From Ailurus styani (lineage: Eukaryota; Chordata; Mammalia; Carnivora; Ailuridae), in contig LNAC01000065.1 in the NCBI GenBank assembly GCA_002007465.1, positions 1,040,570-1,104,569 of the forward strand: a stretch of DNA of 64,000 bases, written 5' to 3'. The notes under the pieces are model-generated. The model saw nothing but the letters and a program-made list of their open reading frames with translations. It was not told the origin of the DNA and ran no database searches. Both the position numbers and the translations under genes were made by a program. Below, in pieces: positions 1 to 11,455 of this stretch; within the stretch, counting starts at the first letter, position 1; every line of letters starts with the position of its first letter.

Positions 1-1451
1 GGCGGGCATCTCTCCCAAGGGCCCATCAGAGTGCCTACCACACGGGAGGTTTCCAATGTTAGTTTCCTTCCCCTTAGCGGTAACCTATTCATCAGTGTGG
101 CATCTGAAAACACCCCCACGGAGTTCCCAAAGCTGTCCAGGAGACAAGGTCACCCCGACTGGGAACTTCTGCTCAGAGCATGTGAGTAGGAGGCAGTGTC
201 AGCCCTCAGGAGGGGCTGGGAGTGGCAGTTTCTGGATTACTGAGCTGCTCAGTGAGAAGTTTCCTGGAACAGCCCCCAACTGGGAGCCACTGTTCTAAAT
301 AGTGACTGTGATTCCTTTCCAGTCACCTCCAAAACTCCTGCTGTTCACCTTTGGCCATGTTATGCCCAAGATGGGGCACACCTCAAAGGTTCTCCATCCT
401 GGCTGCACGTTGGAATCACAGAGATCTTAAAAGTACTGACCCCTGGGTCTCACCCCAGAGAATCTGATGTAACTGGCTTAATGCCCCCAGTAATCAACCA
501 GGGCTGATAACCAGCGACCAGGAGACTTTCTTTGTGAATAACCTTGAGGCTAGGGTGGGGGTGAGGGGAGCAGCAATGAATGAATGCTTCCATTAACTGG
601 GGAAGTGCCTTCCTTAGCTCCTCCCCCTTTATTCTGCTCTTTCTCCTTTTCTCCATTCTACCCATTTTTATTGTAATTATTTAGAACGAATTGTGTAGTT
701 CCCTTTTGTTCATCCAAGCCATTCTTCTGTTGAAACGAAAGGAAGGATGGAAAAGGCAGCACAGTCTATAACTTCTTAATGTTTTTGTTTCCTCTTGGTT
801 TACATTCTGGTGGAGGGAGCAGAGGAGGGTTAGGGAGAGACACTGACATTCAGGGTAAATGGCAAATGAGTCAGTGACCAGCTGAGCTCAGCTCAGCCCA
901 GTCCACGGAGCCAGGCACTGGTACCAGCCCAAGGCACCTCTCAAACCCTCCGAGTTTTCTTTATAGCTTAATGCTCACGTTGGAAGGAGACTAAGACCCA
1001 AGCCTTCTTCTCCATGTACCCTGTGGATTTGAGTCTCTGAAAGAAGGCACTGTCTACTGTGAATGTTTTATTCTGCCATCTGCCAGGAGGAAATTAGTGT
1101 GGGAAAACAGCCAGCGCAGCACTTCCACTACTAGCTTTTATGAAGGAAGAATCAAAGAACTCTTCATTATTTGTAAAGCCAACGCTTCAGAATATCATTC
1201 TTTGATAGTCCTGTGAAATTATCAAAGAATCTTAAACTTAGGTGTCCTTGGTTTAAAAAACCACACGGCCTGTGAGTTCTGCATGGGCAAGTCGCACGGT
1301 CATTCATGCCATCATGGGAACTGTGGTGCCTCTCAGACTATATGCTCCTAGCATTAGTAGTAGGTGGAAAATGAAAGGAGGGAAATGGTTTGCATGTCCA
1401 AAAGTGGGTGGTTGATGTATTTCCTAATTTAAAAAATAAAAAGCATCATTT
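1..1451. other. Mostly unique intergenic sequence
   Basis: No gene is supported here. Open frames are short and unremarkable. A MER5-type DNA transposon fragment lies at about 385-530 and is listed separately. A perfect 11-bp inverted repeat (1197-1207 and 1220-1230, arm ATTCTTTGATA) encloses a 12-base loop; this is probably chance. The rest shows no recognisable repeat or coding signal. Confidence 0.6.
385..530. mobile_element. MER5-type hAT-Charlie fragment
   Basis: The phrases GGTTCTCCATCCTGGCTGCA, GGAATCACAGAG and CACCCCAGAGAATCTGATGT match the familiar internal wording of the non-autonomous MER5/Charlie family. The copy is diverged and has no clear terminal inverted repeats. The subfamily is from memory and uncertain. 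Confidence 0.5.
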
Positions 1452-1560
1452 ACTCTTTTTTTTTTTTAAGTAATCTCTCTACCCAAGATGGGCTCGAACT
1501 TACAACCCCAAGATCAAGAGTCACATGCTGCTCTACCAACTGAGGAAGCCAGGTGCCCCC
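1452..1560 (-). mobile_element. CAN-SINE, old short copy
   Basis: A poly-T run is followed by the reverse complement of a tRNA-Lys-derived carnivoran SINE. Its A/B-box region (CAACCCCAAGATCAAGAGTC) and its head (CCAGGTGCCCCC) are visible. It lacks the long CT-rich body of the younger copies, which marks it as an older subfamily. Confidence 0.85.
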
Positions 1561-3594
1561 AAGAAGCCTCACTTAACTGATAGCTATGTTTGTAACTGTT
1601 TATGGCTCACCTGAACCTGATTTGAATCCATTAAGATATTCCTAGCTCAACTGGCCAAGACTATGGTTCCAATTTAGTCTGAGTACAGATGTAACTACAG
1701 AGTTAGACATACATATATTGTCCACCCGTACTTGTCATGTATTTAAACTAAGGCATGTCTATACGGTCTATTCTACTATGTTTATGTTGTGTAGTTTGTG
1801 CACCCATTTGCTTTCAGACCCATTCCTCACCTTCACCCGCTCTACTCTGTGTCTCAGGGGACTGACCACTGCAGACAGGTTTCCCCGACTGCCTAATCAC
1901 TTGGGTTCTAGGTGGGCTCAGCCAACGAGAAGCCCTGGGGTAGAAGGAAGGGAAAGACCAGGATGTTTCGCCCTAAGCCTCCCGCCATTGTATGGTATGA
2001 AGGGTCTGCTGTGGTTCCAGCTGCTATTGGTGATCCCAACCCCTGGTCTCTGGTAATAACCATTCCCTCTGATTGTCCCCACTCAGGGTTGTGAGTGACT
2101 TCCCACCGTCGCTAACTTAAATTTCTCAGGTCATCCATCAACTTTTATAACCAATTCTTTGCATTAAACTTCCTCTGTTATAAATCTGTATAATGGTTTC
2201 TATTGTTCTGGTTAGACCCCCAACTAATAACATATGTCATGGTTAAAACACATTTTCCTTTAACATGGATTAGCTATTAGTAAATTCCTTAATTAGGGTT
2301 GTGGTTACCAATCCATTATTTCTTTAATTATTTGTTTGAAGGGTAGTCCATAACCTGTTGAAGCTATTATTGCTTCAAAGTAAAATTTTAAGATGCTTAG
2401 ATTTCACAAATGATTGTTAATTCTGCCAACTTGAGCTTCAAATTGGTGGCCTAAGTTTACTCAATATCTACTTATGATAAATGTAATAAAAATAGTGAAT
2501 CATATGCCATTATTATGTTATTCATAATAGAATTACTACTGCATTTTGCAGAAATAGCCCAAAATCTTCTTGAACTAATATACATACTGACTTCCAGCAA
2601 TAGCATCATGAAGGAATGATCTGGTAGTAGTTATAGTAAAAAAAATGCTCATAATAACTTCGGAACTTAGAAGCAATTTATATCTCACTCTTTAAGTGAT
2701 TTATTTTTCTTATTACTCATAATATCTTTCCTGAAACTTTGCCTAAAACCCTCTCTCCTGCTGACTGCAAATTCAGACCAACTGGATCATTCCAGGAGAG
2801 GAATGCATTAGTAGACTGTCTTCTAAGGCACACCAACTAAATCAAGTCACTTTGGCTACCACTTCCTTTCTTCCCTTCCTTCTTCATCTCCCCCAAGCTT
2901 AAATGACCCTACGAGTGTAAGAAAAGTGCATAAAAGTGCCAGGATTTCAAACATGGAACCTGGCACTGTATCTGTCAAGAGAATTTATGAATATCTGATT
3001 TAAAGATGGCAGATTAGGCACGCTTGATTTTATTGTCACCAAGACCCCACCAAAATGAAAATAAAGGTATTTAAAACATGACAAATACCCGGTAATGGTA
3101 GAGGACCCTCATCAGGTAACAGATTTCAAAGATTTTTCTGGAGAGTAAACAGTGGATGGAAGAGTGGTGGCAGAACAAAGAGAACAAAGGAAACTAAATT
3201 CATACCATATGAGTGGGAGGTTGGAGGAGGATAGAACCAAGAAGGAAATCTTTTGCAGAGCAGAACTTGGGGCACTAGGCAACTCAAGTGAGTGAGTGAT
3301 GGACTGAAATTGTGGTGATGTGGTAATTGGATAAAATAGTATTGTGGTGATGGATAAAATAGTACAAAGGAACAGCTGGCCTCTCACCCCCGTTAGCAGC
3401 CAGGTAGGTTCTCCTCCCTGCATCGCCCTACTTCTAATAAAAAACAACAATATTCTCTTCTCTACAAAATGTAATGGCCCCACAGATAAGTCCCCTGATA
3501 TGTTGGTGTTTAGGAGTTCCCTCGCCAAATAGCTGGGTTTCTGTCAAGTAATCATAGTAAAAGTTGTACAAGTAACAAATGGTTATATAGCACT
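1561..3594. other. Intergenic; ancient repeat tail near 2.0-2.24 kb
   Basis: No gene is supported. Around 1900-2240 the wording (GGTTCCAGCTGCTATTGG, then ATTAAACTTCCTCTGTTATA, then TTGTTCTGGTTAGACCCCCA) resembles the 3' end of an ancient LTR or LINE-type mammalian repeat, but I cannot name the family. At 3309-3363 there is an imperfect local tandem duplication containing TGGATAAAATAGTA twice. The remainder is AT-rich unique sequence. Confidence 0.4.
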
Positions 3595-3745
3595 ATAATG
3601 TAATGACTAAGTTATGTATTCATTTATTTAATGCTCACAACTCGCGGAAGAAACTGAAGCACAGAGTGGTTAGATAACTTGCCTAAGATCACACAGCTGG
3701 CAAAGCTAGATCACCATGAAGTGAAGACTCAATAGCTCCACCTAG
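3595..3745 (-). mobile_element. MIR SINE fragment
   Basis: The order ATTTATTTAATGCTCACAAC, GAAACTGAAGCACAGAGTGG, TTGCCTAAGATCACACAGCT is the reverse complement of the MIR core. This is an ancient, diverged mammalian-wide SINE and has no coding potential. Confidence 0.75.
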
Positions 3746-3881
3746 GTGAAAAAAACAAAAAGTAGGAAGTAACGTCTTACTGCCTCATTCTGAAGTAAAG
3801 ACAACTGAGGATGCCCAGATAGTTGAAGAAAGGTCACGACATGAAAGATAGATACAAATAAACACAAGAATGACCAGAGGA

Positions 3882-4030
3882 GGGGTGCCTGGATGGCTCA
3901 GTCAGTTGAGCGGCAGCCTCCGGCTCAGGTCGTGATCCCATGGCATAGAGCCCCACATTGGAGCTCCGCTCAGCAGGGAGTCTGCTTCTCACTCTCCCTC
4001 TGCCTGCCACTCCCCCTGCTCATGCGCAGG

Positions 4031-4061
<31 letters not shown>

Positions 4062-4093
4062 AAATAGATAAATAAAATCTTTTTTTAAAAAAA
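3882..4093 (+). mobile_element. CAN-SINE
   Basis: The copy starts with GGGGTGCCTGGATGGCTCAG, carries the CT-rich body including a (CT)n run, and ends AAATAAAATCTTTTTTT. Flanks TGACCAGAGGA and TTACCAGAGAAA look like an imperfect target-site duplication. Confidence 0.93.
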
Positions 4094-4263
4094 TTACCAG
4101 AGAAAGAGTAAAAAATAGGAAATAGAAGGGAGGAAAGAAACCTCCAATTAGTATTCGCAGAGGTATTTGAGAAGATACTGCATCATAAGAGAACAGGATT
4201 CAGTGAAAGAGGAATAATCAGAGGAGTATGAATAGCCTCTGGAAATTAAAAATATATTTGTAA

Positions 4264-4470
4264 GGGACACCTGGGTGGCTCAGTCAGCTAAGTGTCTCCC
4301 TCTCGCTCAGGTTGTGATCCTGGGGTCATGGGATCGGCCTACATCGGTAGGCTCCCTGCTCATCGGGGAGTCTGCTTCTCCTCTCTCTCTGCTCCTCCCC
4401 TCTTCCCCCCATGCTTGTGCTCTCTCCCTGTCTCTCTCAAATAAATAAATTTTAAAAATCTTTTTTAAAA
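4264..4470 (+). mobile_element. CAN-SINE
   Basis: The head is GGGACACCTGGGTGGCTCAG and the tail is AAATAAATAAATTTTAAAAATC. The flanks AAAATATATTTGTAA and AAAAATGCATCTGTAA are an imperfect target-site duplication. It lies 170 bp after the preceding SINE in the same orientation but is a separate insertion. Confidence 0.93.
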
Positions 4471-5412
4471 ATGCATCTGTAAAAAATAAAAAATTCAATA
4501 GAAGCATTGCAGTACAAATTCAAAGATATATCCCAGAGAAAGGACAAAGAGATAGAAATCAAAAGAGAAAAAAAAAAAAGAATCACAGAGGGCTAATCTT
4601 GGATGTCCCACATCTGATTAATTTAAGTTACCAGAAGAAAAAAATAAATAATGGGAACCGTAAGACATTTCCCAGAAGGTGAAGGACATGAGTCTCCTAG
4701 ACATATATAATCATTAAATTTACACGTTGAGGATGCAGAAAATGTTCTCTATGACATTTGTAATGTGTTCTATGACCAGACTAAGTCTTCCATGCTTTCT
4801 CAATAGTCTTAGTCTAAGATGTTGAAAATGAGCAACAGGGTTTACATTATTATGACTGTGAAAATATTGTTTGCTCTAGGGCAATTAACCACTCTGATTC
4901 CATTTCTTGTATAGTTTTTGGTTTTCTTCTCCCTCAAGTTTGTATTTGCCTTCTGAGAATCTTTGCCATTATTTTATCCTCAAGTCTGTCTAATCGCCTT
5001 ATCTAATCAGGGATTCTATCATATCCCTTTCTTTGTGTCCCCTCCACAGCTCCTGCACAGGAATCAGTCAGTCTCTTCACTGGCTTAGATTGCTGCATGG
5101 ACCCCACATTTTCTTCTTTTATGGCCTTACTTCCTTAGCTTACTGAGGTACAGCCTCAGGTAACTTTTTTAAAAAGGATGTGTGGGTGATAAATTTTCTT
5201 CATCCTTGTCTTTAATTTTCACATGTAATCAATACCTTGACTAGCAGTCGATTTTTACATTAAACATCATTTTTTTCTTGGAATGTTGAAAAATCACTCC
5301 AATGCTTTTTAGCCTCCAGTGTTAATGACAAGTGAGATATAATTCAAATGTTTGTTCTGTTGGTAACTCATTTCTCTCTTCTTCTCCCACCCTCTTAAAA
5401 TGGATGCATAAT
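4471..5412. other. AT-rich intergenic sequence
   Basis: No open frame, RNA gene or recognisable repeat of note. The sequence is AT-rich and unique in appearance. Confidence 0.5.
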
Positions 5413-5608
5413 GGGACACCTCAGGGCTCAGTTAACTGAGCATGCGACTCTTGATTTCACCTCAGGTCGTGATCCCAGCGTCCTGAGGTCAAGCCCCATG
5501 TCAGACTCCCCTCCTCAGTGAGAAGTCTGCTTAAGATTCCTTTCCTCTGCCCCTTCCCTCGCTCACATGCACTCTCTCTGTATATATAAATAAATAAATC
5601 TTTTTTAA
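5413..5608 (+). mobile_element. CAN-SINE, diverged
   Basis: The diverged head GGGACACCTCAGGGCTCAGT is followed by GGTCGTGATCCCAGCGTCCT and a (TA)n-interrupted tail ending AAATAAATAAATC plus T-run. Divergence suggests an older copy. Confidence 0.88.
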
Positions 5609-5619
5609 AAGATAGTTAC

Positions 5620-5824
5620 ATCATGGAATCACAATATGAGCATATTGTTCAAAGATATGGAGATACCTCCAGAAGAAATGTCATGAAAGATGAGAAATGG
5701 TTACCTCTGCAGAGCGGTTCTGGGAAGACAGGAAACCATCACTTTTATTTATTTTTTCTTAACAATGTGCATGATTATTTTGACAGAGCTTTAAAAATTA
5801 TGAACATGGGTTGTGAAATTATTT
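5620..5824 (+). mobile_element. Old LINE-1 3' end fragment
   Basis: The string GGTTACCTCTGCAGAGCGG followed by CACTTTTATTTATTTTTTCT and AAATTATGAACATGGG has the layout of an L1M/HAL1-type 3' terminus (GGTTATCTCTGGG, TTTTTATTT, GAACATGTATT). The 71-residue open frame through it is not conserved ORF2 sequence. Confidence 0.5.
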
Positions 5825-5967
5825 TAAAAAGCAGGTGAACGAGAGGGGATACTGAGGCTACCTCTCCAGGAGCCCTCAGTATCCCCTCTCTGAGTCCTAA
5901 GCACAGCCTCCCCGCCTTGGAGGTAACACAACCCTGACTTGTAAGATCATCTTTCACCTGCTTTTTA
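5825..5967. repeat. Nested pair of perfect inverted repeats
   Basis: The outer arms are 5825-5839 and 5953-5967 (15 bp, core AAAAAGCAGGTGAA). The inner arms are 5841-5857 and 5874-5890 (17 bp, core GAGAGGGGATACTGAGG), with a 16-base loop. The left arms are separated by one base, but the right arms by 62 bases, so this is not a simple palindrome. Confidence 0.9.
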
Positions 5968-6519
5968 TACCTTACAAGTTAGAAAGCCTTTGCTTACATG
6001 TTTCATGAATTATTCTGATATATGATTCATAAAATTTTTGAAAAAGCATATGATATACATTCCTTTCAAATGCCAATTTAAAGATGTAGCCCAATTCCAG
6101 CATAGCAAAACAAAAATTATCTTACAAAAAAATTATAATTCCTCTCATTAGTGTATCAAAATGTTTATCATCAATTTTTCGCTTTTTGCTTCTCTTAGAT
6201 TCAAGATTATAAATTGAAAATATTAAGTACAATCTTCTCCATCTAATGATTTATTATTTATATGAGTTAAGCTTATGTTTTTTGAAGGATTTTTTAAAAC
6301 TCCCAAGGAAGAGAAAGAAAAGATACTTTTTGAACCTCAGGTTGCTCAAAATTTCAAACCAAAGAAAGTTAAACCATTGTTTAATGAGGTTATATTTAGA
6401 TATTCACTTCTGATTCTGTAACTCATTTCCACATTGCCTGAGTACCTGATATCTATCTGGAACCCATTTACCAAATGAGTATTAATGTAAGGCACAGTTT
6501 CAGGCCTGGAAGTTTAGGC
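5968..6519. other. AT-rich intergenic sequence
   Basis: No gene, RNA or confidently named repeat. Sequence is AT-rich, with scattered A and T runs. Confidence 0.5.
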
Positions 6520-6534
6520 AAGGTCCTTGCTTTC

Positions 6535-6743
6535 TTTCTTTCTTTCTTTCTTTTTTTTTTTTTTTAAGATTTTATTTATTTATTTGACACAGAGAGAGAG
6601 AGATTACAAGCAGGCAGAGAGAGAGGAGGAAGCAGGCTCCTCACCGAGCAGAGAGCCCGATGTGGGCCTCAATCCCAGGACCCTGAGATCATGACCTGAG
6701 CTGAAGGCAGAGGCTTTAATCCACTGAGCCACCCAGGCGCCCC
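6535..6743 (-). mobile_element. CAN-SINE, young, perfect 15-bp TSD
   Basis: The insertion is bounded by perfect target-site duplications AAGGTCCTTGCTTTC at 6520-6534 and 6744-6758. It carries a (TTTC)n/poly-T tail on the left, the GGCAGAGAGAGAGGAGGAAG body and the GGCGCCCC head. It split an ancient repeat that continues on the right side. Confidence 0.95.
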
Positions 6744-6880
6744 AAGGTCCTTGCTTTCATTGAGCTTACATTCTAGAAGAGCAGACAGATATTCAGCAAT
6801 TTAATAAATAAATATATAATATCAGGCGATAAAAATAAAGCAGAAAAAGGAGCTAGGGAGTGAGCAGGAGTGTTGCTATT
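6744..6880 (+). mobile_element. Ancient L2-like interspersed repeat fragment
   Basis: The wording TTCATTGAGCTTACATTCTAG then CAGACAGATATTCAGCA then AATAAAGCAGAAAAAGGAG matches a common ancient mammalian repeat, probably L2 class. Further copies of the same family lie at 48.9 kb and 62.15 kb. The class assignment is uncertain. Confidence 0.5.
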
Positions 6881-6969
6881 CTATGCAAGACCTGAATGAA
6901 ATGATGGAGCTGTGTGGTTATCTTGAGGAACTATAATCCCAGCACCGTGCCTTCTTTGGAGGGATACAA

Positions 6970-6984
6970 TTATATATATATATG

Positions 6985-7059
<75 letters not shown>
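6970..7059. repeat. (TA)n(CA)n(TA)n compound microsatellite
   Basis: Alternating TA dinucleotides run into CA repeats and then back to TA for about 90 bp. It is likely length-polymorphic. Confidence 0.97.
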
Positions 7060-7061
<2 letters not shown>

Positions 7062-10000
7062 CTGTCCTTAAGGTGTGTATAAACTATGAATGAACAGGGT
7101 GATAATTTGAACTCTCAGAATCAAAATTTCATAGAATCCTAGGATTCAGGGTATGTTTAAAGTGAAGATATATAGATGAGGAGACAGTCAGTGGAAGAGC
7201 TTCAAGTTTAAAGAGAGATGTGGAAGAAGGCAAGAATGGAAGATCAAGGGAGGGCTAGCTAGACTGGGCCAAAGGAGCAGCCAAGAAAATGGTGGCATCT
7301 ACAGTATACGTGTGTTAAGAGAGAGTAGAGAAGAACGTAAGGCCATGCAGCAGCCATTAAAGTCCTATCTATAACCATTATAGACTCGCAGGCCAATGAG
7401 CTCAGCTCTCAAATATGCACAGACAGAGAAGTCTGAGAAAACCCAACTGCAAAATTGAAAGTAGCAAGACTAAGCTGCTAAGTTGAAAAACTAAGCTGCC
7501 TCAGTCTTAGCACCGGTTTCCACTACTAACATCTCCACCCCTACCCAAAAGTCTTGAAAAGTAGCCTCGTGGAGGCCATGGTCAAGGGGTTTCACTGCAT
7601 AACACACATCAAAACTTCCTCCAGATAGGCAACAGTCCCTTTCCCCATATCTCTCTGCACACACGGGTGCCCCTCAACCCAACTCTAATTCTCCCTTCTT
7701 TCAGGAAGACTGCTCCCTTTCTCCAGCCTGTTCCATTTGCATCCTTTGCCTCAGCTCAAACCAAAGAAACTTCCTCCAATTCACACCCCTTAGGAAGAAG
7801 GGAAACTTAAAGAATTCTAGAAACTTCTTACTTAATGTCTTCACTCTTATTATTAAACAAAAAGCAAAAGTTAGCATTGGAACTCATGGAGGAAAATTGA
7901 GAGCGAATCAGTTACCAATGTAACAGATATTTTAGTTTTCCAGAGGGAGGGGATGTTGGGGAAGAGAACTGGGGGCGGGGTGGGCAGAGAATAACAGCTC
8001 TGAACTGCCATCATTCGTGTGCATGTTATAGAGATCATGTCATGCATGCATCACTGAAGTCTGTACCATCCCTAGGGCCATAGCAGATATAAATACTTGA
8101 ATGACTGAAAGAATTTGAGTGAATAAGTGAGGGAATGAGTGAATATGGCAAAATCAGGCAGTGAATGCAGTGAGGTGGCTCCCAGGTGTCATGTGACTCA
8201 ACATCATCTGGGACAGTTTCCTGCCAGCTATCCTGCACTCCAGCATTTGTCTCTGGGATATTCCAGTCATTCCTCCTGCAAGTGTGATCTTGCAGAACAT
8301 GGTCCTCAGCCAACTTCTTCAGTTTCTCGTAACCACCTTATGAAGTCAACACTTGGGCATCTAGTCTTATGCTAGCTCCCAAATTTCTTCAACCCAGACC
8401 CTCCTGATTGTTGATTTCATAAGTCAATAATCCCTTCACTCCCTTACTAATAGTGCAGATTAAGTTGTATCAAGGTATAAACCCTTCGGAAGCATTATGC
8501 ACAACACCCGATGCTTGCATCTCAAAGTCAACTTTTTTTTAATACTATAAGCATTATTACAAAGGAATCATTACTAACCAAAGAGTCTCTAATTCTTGGT
8601 ATCTCCCATGGGAGCTGACTGCTAATCCTCCGTAAGCCCTGCTGTCATGTAATTTCTGGGTTGGAAACCCAAGTGCCTCATGTCTGAACTCCTCTCCCCA
8701 GAACTGAAAGCCATCCGCAAACTGGTCCCACTCTCCAGCTATAGCTCATGTCTTCCCTAATACCCCCAGCATACATCACTGACCTCACAACCAGGCATTG
8801 ACCATTCCTACCTCTGTCCCTCTGTCAAGGATCTGGAACCTTCTTCCCCTTCCCTTCCACTTTCCTCTTCCAGATAGCTAAAATCAGGGAATTGGATGGG
8901 CAAGGTTTCCTTCCAGTGTCCCTCCTCCAGGGAGACATCCCTGATTCATTAGTCCTTCTCTCTCTCTGGGCTCCCCATGTCCCATCTACCCAGTTCATCA
9001 TATATTTCATGGCCCATAGTCTTCTCTCTCCTGTGAGCTGGTGCCGTCCTCCGGGAAGGACCCTTATGTTTTACTTCTCTGTATTTCCCGAGTGCCAGAC
9101 ACACATTGCCTTTCTGCACAGCGGGTGTTTCTGTGAAACTCTGAGTCAAAGGAACTAATCCATTTGTCTACTTATTGTTCACCCAGTTGTTCCTCAGTGG
9201 ATTCCTCTTGGGTGCCAGAATTTTGAAGTAATCAAGATCCAGATCTAGGCTGGTGGGCCCTAATTCCAGGCCTCATTTCCATGATTCTTCTTGAAGATCC
9301 TGTTTCTATCTTTTTTTTTTTTAATGGGGAATAGAGCACTTGGGAAGATCCTAAGAACTAATGTTTCCACTCAATTAATAAATGCATGTTATTAACTAAA
9401 CTATACATGTTGTTTAGACAAGAGAGAATTTCTAATAGGTGAAGATTATGGTGAAAGGAAGGAGTTAAGGAAACTTTGCTCAAAATGCAGGAGCCCTTCT
9501 CTTTCCAGAGGGGAATTCCATTGATTAGAGTATAGAAGAAAATGTTGGCAATAGTAAGAATTGCTGCATAATATCCAACTGCAAGGAATGCCACATTTCT
9601 ATATTTCCCTAAAATCAAGTTAAACTTGGCTTCAAGTTGCTTACTCTATGCAGTTGGGTTAGAGTCTACTAGCATCATCACTGGGTCTCTGTTGCTGTCC
9701 TCTAGGCCTTCACAGGCCCAGGGAAGTGGGGGTATCCTGATTTGTAGACCATGGTGAGTGCTTCGGTTTTCACTGTTCTTCTGCTACCCCGTGTGCTAGT
9801 CCAGGAGGACGCTGAGAAGACCATGGAGAGGCTACCTGGTGCTGTGTCTCTCTCCAATGGCTACAAGTTATCCACAGAGGCTCCCACCCAGGCTCTCCAA
9901 GCAGGAATGGATAGTGGCCAACCTCCATAGACTTTCAAGTAGCCTCCCACCTGAGTTCCTGCAGGGGTGGTGGGACACAGACCCCTGCCACCCTGGAAAC

Positions 10001-11380
10001 ATGTACTCATTACCCCTACACACGTGCACAGACACACACGCGCACATTTCCCCCTCCTGGGGAGCCACCCTGAGGGGAGCTGGGCCACACTTCCCTCCTT
10101 TGATCCTGAATAATTCTTAAATCTGGCTTCCAAACAAATACCTGAGTGAAAAAACTATCCTGGGGCCTAGAAACATCTCTGTTTTAGCCTGTGAAGCACA
10201 AAGGGCTGTTTCTTTTCCTCTACGGAGGGGAAGCTCGGAACTAAAAACTCAAGGCCAAGAAGAAAATCACCTTATCATTCTTTTTTGCTGATAAGGCCAC
10301 AGCAGTAAAAAGGGTAAGACACCAATTAACCAGCTCGTCACTCTCTGTTTCCCTGGTGAACACCAAGCCTGTAGGGTATGTGTGGTGGCAGTGGGGGTGG
10401 GGTGGCCAAAAGCATTAACAAAGGAGATTTGGAAACCTGATGAAATCTCAAAGAGCCACTTAGGAGAAGCCAGGGAAAGAAACCTGAGCCACGTGTCTGC
10501 AGCATGACCGGTAGGTAGCAGGTGCCTCTGTGTCCTGTGACCGTTTGAAATGAGGAAATGGCAGTGTGCAAAGATTTCCTGCACAGGACGAGGACTGGTG
10601 TGAGGCGCAGGATGCCTAGTAGTGGCCCAGGGGCTGGGGGCCTGAAGGACACCTGCGCTCCACTCCTGGAGCCATGCAGCCTGGCCTGGAGCTGCACCTG
10701 AGGGGACACATTCTCCTGACTCACACAGAGGCATCATAGGGCTGTTACAGCCCTGTTTCGGAAGGGCAGTGGGATAAGGAAATATGCCAGGCTCTGATTT
10801 GGATGACTGTAAAGATTGATAAAACTTTATACCAAGGCCTAACCTTCTATTAAAGCTTAGCCAAACAGCAGGCAAGCCAAAAGCATGTATACAACTGAGT
10901 GTTGATCACGGGAAGCCGAGGAGGGGAAATCAGGACAAAGTAGCCCCCAGCCACTGCACCCGGCATCAGTCAGTCACGCACCACGTTAAGAAGTAGACGG
11001 GCAACATGACTAGTATCAGTCCAGGCAAATATGGAGAATTTTTAAAATACATTCTCAGTTAAAGAGTTAGAGTAGGGTTTTAAAAGTGCTGCCGGGCTTC
11101 CTTATTTAGTTTTGAAAGCAACCCGAAAGTTATCTTTAAAAGTGTGGTTCTGTATAAGCCGCCTAGAATGGGGGAAACTGGGAAAGCGAGAATTGAGATT
11201 TCCCTCATTACTCATCAAGAATGGCTTTTTGCAAGTTTGCTTGGGAATTATGACTTTAATACCTGTTTGTTGCAGAAAATAATTAGAGCCTACCAAATTG
11301 CTCTTTCAAAATTGCGTACATTATGGTATGTGTGCAACATTCCTATTCTTGTTTGATCTTTTCCCTATACACTTGACGAT
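7060..11380. other. Unique intergenic sequence
   Basis: A 4.3 kb stretch without a SINE and without a supportable gene. The longest open frame (10,267-10,875, minus, 202 codons) has no recognised domain, no splice context and a composition typical of random GC-rich sequence. Short CA runs occur near 10,020. The region 9,300-9,625 is AT-rich with a poly-T run. Confidence 0.5.
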
Positions 11381-11424
11381 TATGGATTGTCTCAATCTTT
11401 TCTATGGATTGTCTCAATCTTTTC
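11381..11424. repeat. Exact 22-bp tandem duplication
   Basis: Two identical copies of a 22-bp unit (TATGGATTGTCTCAATC...) abut at 11381-11402 and 11403-11424. A third partial TATG follows. Replication slippage is the simplest origin. Confidence 0.95.
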
Positions 11425-11455
11425 TATGTTGGCACATCTTCGAGGCAAATGACCC

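Noticed and set aside
1197..1230. 11-bp perfect hairpin as a terminator or microRNA
   Set aside because: Too short for a microRNA precursor, no transcript context; 11-bp inverted repeats are expected by chance at this scale.
10267..10875. 202-codon open frame on the minus strand
   Set aside because: No recognised domain, overlapping frames of similar length in the same DNA, and no promoter or splice context. GC-rich non-coding DNA gives such frames by chance.
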